Program-made: the position numbers and the translations under genes | In this document: positions 1 to 7,300 of the stretch, piece by piece | How the letters are laid out: every line of letters starts with the position of its first letter | How positions within the stretch are numbered: position 1 is the first letter of the stretch | The notes under the pieces: model-generated | What the model was told of the DNA's origin: nothing | The model's database searches: none | What the model saw: the letters and a program-made list of their open reading frames with translations, nothing else | DNA from: Geodermatophilaceae bacterium | GTDB taxonomy: Bacteria > Actinomycetota > Actinomycetes > Mycobacteriales > Geodermatophilaceae | Direction: 5' to 3' | Assembly (NCBI GenBank): GCA_013812385.1 | Contig: JACCTM010000464.1 | Location: 1-13,883 of the forward strand | Length of the DNA stretch: 13,883 nucleotides

Positions 1-111
1 GCCAGGGAACAAGATCAGCGACGGGATTGCGTACATCCCCGCGATCGCTTTCTCGTCTCGGGCCAGTAGAGCGACCGCGTAGCGCTCGAAGAAGTGGTGT
101 GCCTTGTCCAT
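1..111 (-). CDS. SnoaL/NTF2-like small protein, N-terminal part (runs off the window)
   Basis: Only the first 37 codons are present; the frame is still open at base 1, so the gene is cut by the window edge. The peptide starts MDKAHHFFERYAVALLARDE and continues through a MYAIPSLILFPG stretch. An amphipathic helix followed by a hydrophobic strand is the typical opening of the SnoaL/NTF2 fold, a family of small cone-shaped proteins that are often hypothetical or act as cyclases and isomerases. This is a family-level inference from a short N-terminus, so no reaction is assigned. The ATG at 111 is used; an in-frame GTG at 123 would add MTDS, and neither has a strong ribosome binding site. It is divergent to, and slightly overlaps, the helix-turn-helix remnant on the plus strand. 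Confidence 0.55.
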   Translation of the reverse strand, partial: MDKAHHFFERYAVALLARDEKAIAGMYAIPSLILFPG

Positions 112-297
112 GGAATCCGTCACAGCCAGCGCCAACAGGCGCTGATCGAACGACTGCACGCCGCCCACGGCAAGCGGATGCGCCTAAGGGAACTGGCGCG
201 CCACGTCGGCGTTTCGGTACGGACGGTTGCCCGCGACGTGGAACGGCTTCAACTCAGTGGAGTCCCACGAGGTAGATCGCCCCCAGACAGGAGCGGC
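94..297 (+). pseudogene. Truncated YafY-type helix-turn-helix regulator
   Basis: The plus-strand frame from GTG 94 encodes a clear winged-helix start: RQQALIERLHAAHGKRMRLR, then ELARHVGVSVRTVARDVERL and QLSGVP. This matches the N-terminal HTH of YafY/DeoR-like regulators, where the wing and then a WYL sensor domain normally follow. Here the similarity stops after SGVP, near base 272. The frame then runs antisense through the UvrA-like gene, whose stop codon lies at 298, so there is no room for the wing or the ligand-binding domain. I read it as a 3'-truncated remnant. The 5' end is also doubtful, because the start overlaps the divergent SnoaL-like gene and has no clear ribosome binding site. 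The end coordinate is nominal. A short functional DNA-binding protein is possible but less likely. Confidence 0.45.
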
Positions 298-2511
298 TCA
301 GTCCGGCCGGCGGGTTCGGTCGGCCAGTCGCTTGCGCAGATGCTGACCGGTGACGGAATGTTCGGCCTCGATCAGGGCCAGCGGAGGGCCTTCGAACACC
401 ACGCGGCCACCGTCATGGCCCGCACCCGGGCCCAGATCGATCACCCAGTCAGTACGGGCGATGACGTCGAGATTGTGCTCGATCACGATCACCGTGCGGC
501 CACGGTCGACCAGCCGGTCGAGCAGTGCGATCAGGTTGTCGACGTCGTGCATGTGCAGACCGGTGGTCGGTTCGTCCAGGACGTAGGTCTCGGTCGAGCT
601 CGCCATTTCGATCGCCAGCTTGAGCCGTTGCCGCTCACCACCGGACAGCGTGCTGAGCGGCTGGCCGAGGGAGATGTAGCCGAGCCCGACGCCGTGCAGG
701 CCGTCGAGCATCGGCCGGACCGCCTTTTCGGTGAAAAAGGCATGCGCCTCGTCCACCGACATCGCCAGCACCTCACTGATGTTGTGCCCACGTAGGTGAT
801 AGGTCAGCACCTCGTCGGTGAACCGCTTCCCGTCACAGGCCTCACAGTGCGAGGCGACACCGGCCATGAAGGCGAGGTCGGTGTAGATCAGACCGATGCC
901 CTTGCACTCCGGGCAGGCACCCTCGGAGTTGGCGCTGAACAGTGCCGGTTTCACCTTGTTCGCGTGGGCAAAGGCCTTGCGGATCGGTTCGAGGATCCCG
1001 GTGTAGGTCGCCGGATTGGAGCGTCGCGAGCCGCGGATGCCGCCCTGATCGATGAAGGTCACGTCGGCGTGATTTCGCGGGAGACAGCCGTTGATCAGCG
1101 AACTCTTGCCCGAGCCGGCGACGCCGGTGATCGCGGTCAGCACTTCGCAGGGGATGTCGACCGACACGTCGCGCAGGTTGTGCAGGTCGGCGCGTTCGAT
1201 GTGCAGGTAGCCGGTGGGCGTACGGCTGGTGGCTTTGATCGTCTGGTGGCGGTCGAGGTGCCTGCCGGTCAAGGTGTCGGCCTTGCGCAGACCGGCCACC
1301 GCGCCCTCGAAGACGACCGCACCCCCGTGTTGCCCGGCGCCGGGACCCAGGTCGACCACCCGGTCGGCGATCGCGATCACCTCGGGCTTGTGCTCGACCA
1401 CCAGCACCGTGTTTCCCTTGTCGCGCAGCCGGAGCAGGAGGTCGTTCATGTTCTGTACGTCGTGCGGATGCAGGCCGATAGTCGGCTCGTCGAAGACATA
1501 GGTGAGGTCGGTGAGACTGGACCCGAGGTGCCGAACCATCTTCACCCGCTGGGCCTCACCCCCGGACAGGGTGCTGGATTCGCGGTTCAGGCTCAAGTAG
1601 CCCAATCCGATCCGGACCAGATTGTCCAGGGCGGATTGCAGATTGCCCAGCAGGGGAGCGACCTCGGGGGCATCGAGGTCGGCCACGAACTGCGCCAGAT
1701 CGCTGACCTGCATGGCCGCGCACTCGGCGATGTTGCGGCCGCCGATCCGCGAGGACAGCGCCGCTTGGTTGAGCCGGGCACCCGCGCAATCCGGGCACTG
1801 CATCGACGTCGCTACCCGCTCGACGGCTGCGCGCAGGGTCGGCTGCATGCTGTCGAGGTCCTTGCTGGCGTACAGCCGTCGGAACTTGTCGACCAGGCCC
1901 TCGTAGGTCAGCGTGAACTGGGTCAGCTTGACCTTGGACTCCGGCCCGTGGAGGAACTGCTCCCACTCGGCCTCGGTGTAGTCACGCAGGGGCTTGTCGA
2001 CGTCGAAGAAACCGGAATCAGCGAAGATCGTCCAGTACCACGACCCGACCGTGAAATTGGGAAAGGTGATGGCGCCCTCGTTGAGCGACAGATTGCGGTC
2101 CACCAGCCCGTCGACGTCGATCGTCGAGACCCGGCCCAGTCCCTCGCAGTTGGGGCACATGCCCTGCGGATCGTTGAACCCGTACGCGTTCGCGCCGCCG
2201 ATGTGCGGGTCCCCGAGCCGGCTGTAGATGATCCGCAGCATCGAGTAGGTGTCGGTGGCCGTTCCGACTGTTGACCGGGAGTTGGCGCCCATCCGTTCTT
2301 GGTCGACGATGATCGCCGCGGACAGGTTGGTCAGCGAGTCGACGTCGGGCCGGCCGAGGCTCGGCATGAATGACTGGATGAAGGCGGTGTAGGTCTCGTT
2401 GATCAGCCGCTGTGACTCGGCGGCGATCGTACCGAAGACCAAGGACGACTTGCCCGAACCCGACACGCCGGTGAAGACGGTCAGCTTGCGCTTGGGAATG
2501 TCCAACGACAC
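298..2511 (-). CDS. UvrA-like ABC ATPase (UvrA2/DrrC type)
   Basis: This is a twin-ATPase protein of the UvrA superfamily, 737 residues long. Domain 1 has Walker A GVSGSGKSS (residues 15-23), signature LSGGEAQR (315-322) and Walker B YVFDEPT (338-344). Domain 2 has GVAGSGKSS (463-471), LSGGERQR (622-629) and YVLDEPT (643-649). Cysteine pairs CPNC (119-122), CPDC (239-242), CPEC (533-536) and CEAC (556-559) are zinc-module ligands. At about 740 residues it is much shorter than true UvrA (about 950) and resembles the compact UvrA-like class that includes the anthracycline self-resistance protein DrrC. Such proteins bind DNA and are linked to drug or damage tolerance; the substrate here is unknown. 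The GTG at 2511 is the first usable start, yet homologous frame (SIEVRGARENNLRD) lies upstream of it up to an in-frame stop at 2578-2580, without any ATG, GTG or TTG. The N-terminus may be damaged or use a rare start. Confidence 0.9.
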   Translation of the reverse strand: MSLDIPKRKLTVFTGVSGSGKSSLVFGTIAAESQRLINETYTAFIQSFMPSLGRPDVDSLTNLSAAIIVDQERMGANSRSTVGTATDTYSMLRIIYSRLGDPHIGGANAYGFNDPQGMCPNCEGLGRVSTIDVDGLVDRNLSLNEGAITFPNFTVGSWYWTIFADSGFFDVDKPLRDYTEAEWEQFLHGPESKVKLTQFTLTYEGLVDKFRRLYASKDLDSMQPTLRAAVERVATSMQCPDCAGARLNQAALSSRIGGRNIAECAAMQVSDLAQFVADLDAPEVAPLLGNLQSALDNLVRIGLGYLSLNRESSTLSGGEAQRVKMVRHLGSSLTDLTYVFDEPTIGLHPHDVQNMNDLLLRLRDKGNTVLVVEHKPEVIAIADRVVDLGPGAGQHGGAVVFEGAVAGLRKADTLTGRHLDRHQTIKATSRTPTGYLHIERADLHNLRDVSVDIPCEVLTAITGVAGSGKSSLINGCLPRNHADVTFIDQGGIRGSRRSNPATYTGILEPIRKAFAHANKVKPALFSANSEGACPECKGIGLIYTDLAFMAGVASHCEACDGKRFTDEVLTYHLRGHNISEVLAMSVDEAHAFFTEKAVRPMLDGLHGVGLGYISLGQPLSTLSGGERQRLKLAIEMASSTETYVLDEPTTGLHMHDVDNLIALLDRLVDRGRTVIVIEHNLDVIARTDWVIDLGPGAGHDGGRVVFEGPPLALIEAEHSVTGQHLRKRLADRTRRPD

Positions 2512-2601
2512 GTCACGCAGGTTGTTCTCGCGTGCCCCGCGTACCTCGATCGATCCGTAGATGGTCGGCCCCCGGCTCTATAGCGAATGGCTGCGCACGC
2601 C

Positions 2602-2973
2602 TCATGGGCGCCGCGCGTCGATCACCTCCCACTGTATTGACTGACTCCGACGAGCATCGTCGATCTTCTGCTGAGCGGCGAAGGCCGCGGCCACCGCGAG
2701 TGCCGCGATCGCGAGAGCCACGATCAGCACCCCCGCGACCGCGGCCGGCCAGATCCGTCGACGTACTCGCCAGGACCGCGCCGAGCCGTGCAGGAACGCT
2801 GCGCACAGCTGCCTGCGCCGTAGCGCCGCCGCGTCGAGCAGCAGCCGCTCCGTGTCGATTCCGAGCGAGTTGGCCATCTCCAGCGCGCCGGAGGTGCCCC
2901 GACTCGACGCAGTACCTGAGCCGGCCTCCGATCCTTGACTGATCGACGCAATCCCGTCTGCGGCAACGGACAC
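2602..2973 (-). CDS. Small single-span membrane protein of the ESX locus
   Basis: This 123-residue protein has a polar, Ser/Gly-rich N-terminus and an amphipathic basic helix (residues about 33-70, including RLLLDAAALRRRQLCAAFLH). One strong membrane span follows at about 75-98 (PAAVAGVLIVALAIAALAVA), then a charged tail. Basic residues (RVRRR) before the span predict a cytosolic N-terminus. I do not recognise a named family. It starts with GTG at 2973, 13 bases after the WXG100 stop codon, so it is probably translated from the same mRNA as the two WXG genes. Its place suggests an accessory membrane component or a substrate-linked factor of the ESX machine; that role is inferred from context only. 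Confidence 0.7.
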   Translation of the reverse strand: MSVAADGIASISQGSEAGSGTASSRGTSGALEMANSLGIDTERLLLDAAALRRRQLCAAFLHGSARSWRVRRRIWPAAVAGVLIVALAIAALAVAAAFAAQQKIDDARRSQSIQWEVIDARRP

Positions 2974-2986
2974 GGATCTGCGCAGC

Positions 2987-3277
2987 TCAGTCGAACAGGC
3001 CGTGCAGGTGGTGGGTCAGCCGCCCGTAGGAGTCCGATGACTCGTGCGTGCTGGCGATCAGCCGGGAGAAGGCGGACTGGACGGCGGTGTGCAGGCGTTC
3101 GTACTCCGCCGACGTCTGGGTGAAGCCGGCCTGACCAGCACCGTCCCACTGCCCGAGCGTCTGCCTGGCGACGGTGTCGATCTCGGTCATCACTCCCTGG
3201 AATCGGTTGTGGAAGTCCTGTTGAGTATCGGCGAGGTTCTTCAGCAAGCCGACGTTTCCGTACACGTCCCAACTCAT
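2987..3277 (-). CDS. WXG100 (ESAT-6/CFP-10 family) protein
   Basis: The product is 96 residues long, the typical size for ESX-secreted helical hairpins. The turn motif is WDG (residues 44-46, in GQWDGAGQ), between two long amphipathic helices. Family members leave the cell as dimers through the EccC/EccD machine. A Shine-Dalgarno sequence AAGGAG lies six bases before the ATG. The gene is 53 bp downstream of a second WXG-like gene and upstream of a small membrane protein, all on the minus strand, forming a likely operon. The C-terminus (SYGRLTHHLHGLFD) contains no YxxxD/E export motif, so the partner or another protein may carry the signal. The family assignment is strong; secretion is inferred. 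Confidence 0.9.
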   Translation of the reverse strand: MSWDVYGNVGLLKNLADTQQDFHNRFQGVMTEIDTVARQTLGQWDGAGQAGFTQTSAEYERLHTAVQSAFSRLIASTHESSDSYGRLTHHLHGLFD

Positions 3278-3283
3278 GTTGTG

Positions 3284-3289
3284 CTCCTT
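3284..3289 (-). promoter_or_regulatory. Ribosome binding site of the WXG100 gene
   Basis: The minus strand reads AAGGAG with six bases before the ATG at 3277, which fixes that start. Confidence 0.75.
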
Positions 3290-3330
3290 GTCTAGTCGTT
3301 AGATGCAACGGGTGGGCGATTCGGCGCAGA

Positions 3331-3675
3331 TCAGCCCCGGGACATCCGGGAGGTGATCCCGTCGACCAGGGAGCCGACGGCCGCGAACTGATCCGAGCCG
3401 GCAAGGTCAGTGGCATCGACCTGGGTCTGCGCCGCATTGAGGTTCATGCCGTTGGTCCGGCAGAAGGCCACTAACTCTTGGAAGCGGGCGAACAGCTCCT
3501 GCTTGACGCGCGCAAAGGCCTGCAGGGACGACCCCTGCATGGCCTGACTGTCGGCTTCGAGCTCACTGACGAGCCCCTGCAGATTGCCGAACAGCTGACC
3601 TGCGCTGCTGTCCAGCTCGGTGCCTCCCCTGCCTAGGGCGTTCGCCTCGGCAAGCCCGACGAAATCGTCGCTCAT
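3331..3675 (-). CDS. WXG100-like protein lacking the tryptophan
   Basis: The product is 114 residues and almost wholly helical. A hairpin turn occurs at MQGSSL (residues 46-51), where MQG stands in place of WxG, and a C-terminal extension of about 30 residues follows. Size, position first in the operon and pairing with a WXG100 gene suggest it is the heterodimer partner of the 96-residue protein, as with EsxA/EsxB-type pairs. The start is ATG 3675: a perfect AGGAGG lies six bases upstream of it, whereas an in-frame ATG at 3681 abuts the AGGAGG directly and cannot be used. There is no tyrosine anywhere in the protein, so a YxxxD/E signal is impossible. The assignment rests on context and helical pattern rather than the canonical motif. 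Confidence 0.75.
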   Translation of the reverse strand: MSDDFVGLAEANALGRGGTELDSSAGQLFGNLQGLVSELEADSQAMQGSSLQAFARVKQELFARFQELVAFCRTNGMNLNAAQTQVDATDLAGSDQFAAVGSLVDGITSRMSRG

Positions 3676-3681
3676 GATCAT

Positions 3682-3687
3682 CCTCCT
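3682..3687 (-). promoter_or_regulatory. Strong ribosome binding site deciding the start of the first WXG-like gene
   Basis: The minus strand has a perfect AGGAGG followed by six bases and ATG 3675. The ATG at 3681 touches the AGGAGG, so the downstream ATG is the start. Confidence 0.8.
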
Positions 3688-3744
3688 GGCGGGGTCGCGG
3701 TGTGCCCGCCTGCGGTGGCGGGAGAGCGGCCTCGATGAGCGACG

Positions 3745-3750
3745 AGGCTA
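3745..3750 (-). promoter_or_regulatory. Candidate -10 element for the WXG operon
   Basis: TAGCCT on the minus strand fits the actinobacterial TAnnnT -10 form and lies about 70 bases upstream of the first WXG-like start. No convincing -35 is seen. The same hexamer appears in the eccD/metB gap on both strands. Confidence 0.3.
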
Positions 3751-3789
3751 GGTGCGTGTGGACTACCGCCGTGGGCTGCCGGCCGAACC

Positions 3790-3798
3790 TGTGGACAA
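3790..3798 (-). promoter_or_regulatory. Perfect DnaA box (left of a pair)
   Basis: The plus strand reads TGTGGACAA, the complement of the actinobacterial DnaA box TTGTCCACA. It lies in the divergent gap between the WXG operon and the EccC operon, about 50 bases upstream of the candidate WXG promoter. An identical box in the same orientation lies exactly 51 bp to the right. Confidence 0.55.
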
Positions 3799-3840
3799 CT
3801 CCGTCGAGGTCACGGTCCCGCGCCGACACGGCGATCGAGC

Positions 3841-3849
3841 TGTGGACAA
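3841..3849 (-). promoter_or_regulatory. Perfect DnaA box (right of a pair)
   Basis: This is a second TGTGGACAA on the plus strand. It sits in the larger context CGAGCTGTGGACAAC (3836-3850), which recurs inverted inside eccD at 10419-10433. The 51-bp spacing from the first box is about five helical turns, putting both on the same face of the DNA. The box ends 26 bp before the candidate -10 of the plus-strand operon. Confidence 0.55.
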
Positions 3850-3875
3850 CGCAAGCAGGACGCCTCCCGACTGCC

Positions 3876-3881
3876 TAGATT
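3876..3881 (+). promoter_or_regulatory. Candidate -10 element for the small-protein/eccC operon
   Basis: TAGATT fits TAnnnT and would place transcription start near 3888, about 57 bases before the ATG at 3945. No clear -35 hexamer lies at 17-18 bp upstream; the DnaA box is the nearest recognisable upstream element. Confidence 0.35.
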
Positions 3882-3930
3882 CCACCCGCCGGGACTCAGT
3901 CGTTGTCGGGTTGCCGGCTGGTCGATGCAA

Positions 3931-3936
3931 GGGAGG
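3931..3936 (+). promoter_or_regulatory. Ribosome binding site deciding the ATG 3945 start
   Basis: GGGAGG lies eight bases before ATG 3945. It favours this start over the in-frame upstream codon at 3903. Confidence 0.7.
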
Positions 3937-3944
3937 ACGCACAC

Positions 3945-4256
3945 ATGGGTGACCGGGATGCGATCGGCGTTTCCACTGGCGAGGCGGCCCAGGCCGCCGT
4001 CAACGCGGCGTCCGCCGCGCAGCAGTACGAGGTGATCGACCTCGAGTTCCGTTCCGTCATAGCCGGAGTTTCCGCTGCTGTCGTCGAGCCGCCGGTGGTC
4101 ACCGGCGTCTCGATGTTCTGCGAGCAGCACGTCTACGACCTGGTCCGGCTGCGCGCGCACATGCAGGACGTTGGTACGGGCGCCGCTGCAGGAGGGCAGG
4201 CCGCAGGCGAGACCGATAGGGGCAATGCCGAACGATTCCATCCGTGGCCGGTGTGA
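3945..4256 (+). CDS. Small helical protein of unknown family upstream of eccC
   Basis: This 103-residue protein is predicted mostly helical and alanine-rich (STGEAAQAAVNAASAAQQYE). A valine-rich middle contains a cysteine (VTGVSMFCEQHVYDLVRLRA), and the tail is Gly/Gln-rich. It has no signal peptide and no membrane span. I do not recognise the family. Its size and position directly before eccC suggest an ESX substrate or chaperone, like the small helical proteins often encoded beside ESX motors. It contains YEVID (residues 28-32), which matches the YxxxD/E export motif, though not in the usual C-terminal place. The start is ATG 3945 because of the GGGAGG before it. The gap to the next gene is 75 bp, consistent with one transcript. 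Confidence 0.65.
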   Translation: MGDRDAIGVSTGEAAQAAVNAASAAQQYEVIDLEFRSVIAGVSAAVVEPPVVTGVSMFCEQHVYDLVRLRAHMQDVGTGAAAGGQAAGETDRGNAERFHPWPV

Positions 4257-4331
4257 GCTGGTCCGGCGAGGCGGGTCCTGTGCGGCCGGCGTGCGGCCAG
4301 CGGGCGGCCCGAGTTGGCTGCGCGTGCTGAG

Positions 4332-7300
4332 GTGACCACTGTCCTCGTACGCCGTCCCGCGCCCCTGAAACTCGCCGCCCCTGCAGCTGGCGATGACCCA
4401 CTCGTTCTGGCTGCGCCACCACAGCAGAACGAGCAGCAGAGCGGGTCCACCAACCTGGCCATGCTCGTGATGCCGCTGGTTTCCGGATCCGGATCCCTGC
4501 TGATCACCCTGACCAACCAGGACCGTCCGCTGTTCGCCGCAGCCGGTCTGCTGTTCATGGTGGTCTCGGTCGGACTGGGAATCGTGCTGTTCGTCGGCAC
4601 CCGGTCCAGCGCCCGACGCAAGCAACGCGCCAATCGGGAGCGGTATCTGGATTACCTCGAAGGGATGCGACGCTCGGCTCGCGAGGCAGCCGCGCAGCAA
4701 CGGAGCCGGGCTGCACTGCGTCATCCGGCCCCTGATCAGCTGCTCGACATCGCCCGACTCCCGGCGCGACGATGGGAGCGCCGTCCCGGCGACCTGGATT
4801 TCCTCGAGATACGTCTCGGTGCGGGGGCGACCCCGTTGGCGCGCACGCTCAGCGTCCAGGTGGATCGAGCCAACCCGTTGGTCACCTACGATCCGGTCTG
4901 CCTGTCGGCCGCCGAGAGCCTGGTCGACCGATACGCCGTGCTCAGCGACCAACCGATCACCGTTGCGTTGGCCGAGATCGGCTATTTCAGCGTCGTCGGA
5001 GACCGCCCGGCCGCCCGCGCTCTGGCCCGCGCGGTCATCGGTCAACTCGTGGCCCTGCACCCACCCGACGATCTTCAGGTCGCAGTCGTGCGCGCAGCGC
5101 CGCTGGTCGACCTCTGGGAGTGGGTGAAGTGGTTACCGCACAGCGTCAATGGGGACAGCGGAGTCGATGCGGTCGGTGGATCAGTGGCACTTGGCTCAAC
5201 CGACGTGGGTGGCCCGGCCGACGATCTGCTCGTGAGCACGTCGGTTCACGAGTTGCTGGCCAGGATCGGTGTGGATCTCGACCTTCGTAGGGCCGACGCG
5301 GAGCGCCGGCGGGGCAGACCGCCCGGTCGTGGGGTGCGGCACCTGGTCGTGGTCGTTGACGGTGAGTTTCAGTACGGCGCACCGTATGTCGATGCTGGAT
5401 CGAGTGGTTCCCCGAGCGACCTGGGAATCCACGTGATCAATCTGGTTGCGCATCGGCGAGAGGAGCCCGAGCAGGTCGATGCCCGGCTCACCTTGGCGGC
5501 CGATGCCGGTGCCAGGTCCTGCGCGGGTGCTGTGCTCGAGGGGAAGTCCCGGGCAACCGACGGCGTGGCCATGCGGACCCTCGACGAGCTCGAAGTGTCG
5601 TCGGTGACCGCGCTGGGCCGGTCGCTGTCACCGTGTCGGCTGGCCGAGGACGACGTCAGCGACGTCCTCACCTCGCAGGTGGGGCTTCGGGACATTCTCG
5701 GTGTCTCGGACGTGGCCCGGCTCGATCCCGATCGGAGTTGGCGTCCGGGTTCGGCTCGGGACTTCCTGCGGGTCCCGGTCGGCGTGGGGGCGCATGGGCA
5801 GCCGGTGTACCTCGACCTAAAGGAAAGCGCGCGTGGTGGCATGGGGCCGCATGGTCTGGTCATCGGGGCCACCGGTTCAGGCAAGAGCGAGATGCTTCGC
5901 ACGATGGTCACCTCGTTGGTCATCGGGCACCCGCCGGAAAAGCTGGCCCTGCTGCTCGTCGACTTCAAGGGCGGCGCGACGTTCGCCGGTTTCTCCGATC
6001 TGCCACACATGGCCGGCATGGTGACCAACCTCGCGGCCGATCCCGGTCTAGTGCAACGCTTCCGGGATGCCTTGTACGGCGAACTGACCCGTCGGCAGCG
6101 GATGCTCGCCGAGGCCGGCAACCTGGCGAACGTGCAGGCTTATGCCGATCTCCTCGAACAGAGCGCCGGCGGGATGGAGCCGATGCCGCACCTGCTGGTG
6201 ATCATCGACGAGTTCACCGAACTACTCGCCGCCCGACCGGACTTCGCCGAGCTGTTCCTCGCCGTCGGCCGGATCGGGCGCTCGATCGGGGTTCATCTAC
6301 TCCTGGCCACCCAGCGCCTGGATCCGGGCAAGATCCGCGGCCTGGAATCGCATCTGTCGTACCGGATCAGCCTGCGGACCTTCAGCGAGTCCGAAAGCCG
6401 AGAGGCACTTGGGGTTCCGGATGCCTACCACCTACCGCCCCAGCCCGGCGCCGGCTACCTGAAGGTCGACACGACGGTCTTCGAACGATTCAAGGCAGCA
6501 CTGGTATCCACGCCCTATCGCAGGCCGGACACCGAAGTCCGTACGGTCGCACCGGTCGTCGCGTTCAGCACGCATCCCGACATGGCCACCGCCCGCACCG
6601 CGGCAGGGCCGGACGCCATGCTGGGCGTGCCGCCGGGACCGAGCCACGATCCGACCGTGACCGTCACGACGCCGACGATCCTCGACGTGGCAGTCCAGCG
6701 GCTGTCCGCCGTCGGCGCTGCTCGGGCACGACAGGTCTGGATCTCACCGCTGCCCCGAGTGCTGCCCCTGGATGCGGTGTTCGGGGGATCCTCGGAACGG
6801 GCCGGCGTCGGCGCCCGCGCCGGAGCGGTCGACGGAGCGGGCGACGGACCCGAGGTCAGCGCCGTCCTCGGCCTCGAGGACAAACCCGGCGAACAACGTC
6901 AGGTCCCGCTCGTCTGGGACTTCACCGGCGCACAGGGGAACCTGCTGATCCTGGGTGGCGCCCTGTCGGGCAAGAGTGTCCTGCTGCGCACGTTGATCTG
7001 CTCGCTCGCGTTGCGTTACCAGCCTTGCGAGGTCGCCGTCTACTGCCTGGACTACGGCGGCGGCGCACTGGCCGCGATGGAAGGCCTGCCACACGTCGCC
7101 GGTGCGTGCACCCGTTCAGACCCGGATCGGGTACGCCGAACCGTTGCCGACGTCCTGGCCATGCTGGACGTGCGCGAGCGGCTGATGAGCCGGTACGGCT
7201 GGGACGGGGCCGACAGCCTGCGGCGCGCCCGACGGGCCGGATCGTTGCCCGACGACGTGCTGGGCGATGTCTTCCTGGTGATCGACGGGTGGGCCGCGCT

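Noticed and set aside
796..2274. Plus-strand open frame of 492 codons
   Set aside because: It is antisense to the UvrA-like gene, whose motifs are unmistakable. Its composition (Val/Gly/Asp/Gln-rich, no motifs) is typical of G+C-driven antisense frames.
3700..3945. Replication origin suggested by DnaA boxes
   Set aside because: Only two boxes, no A/T-rich unwinding stretch, and no dnaA, dnaN or plasmid replication gene nearby. A regulatory or titration role fits better.
3810..5060. Minus-strand open frame of 416 codons
   Set aside because: It is antisense to the small helical protein and the EccC N-terminus, with no ribosome binding site or recognisable domain.
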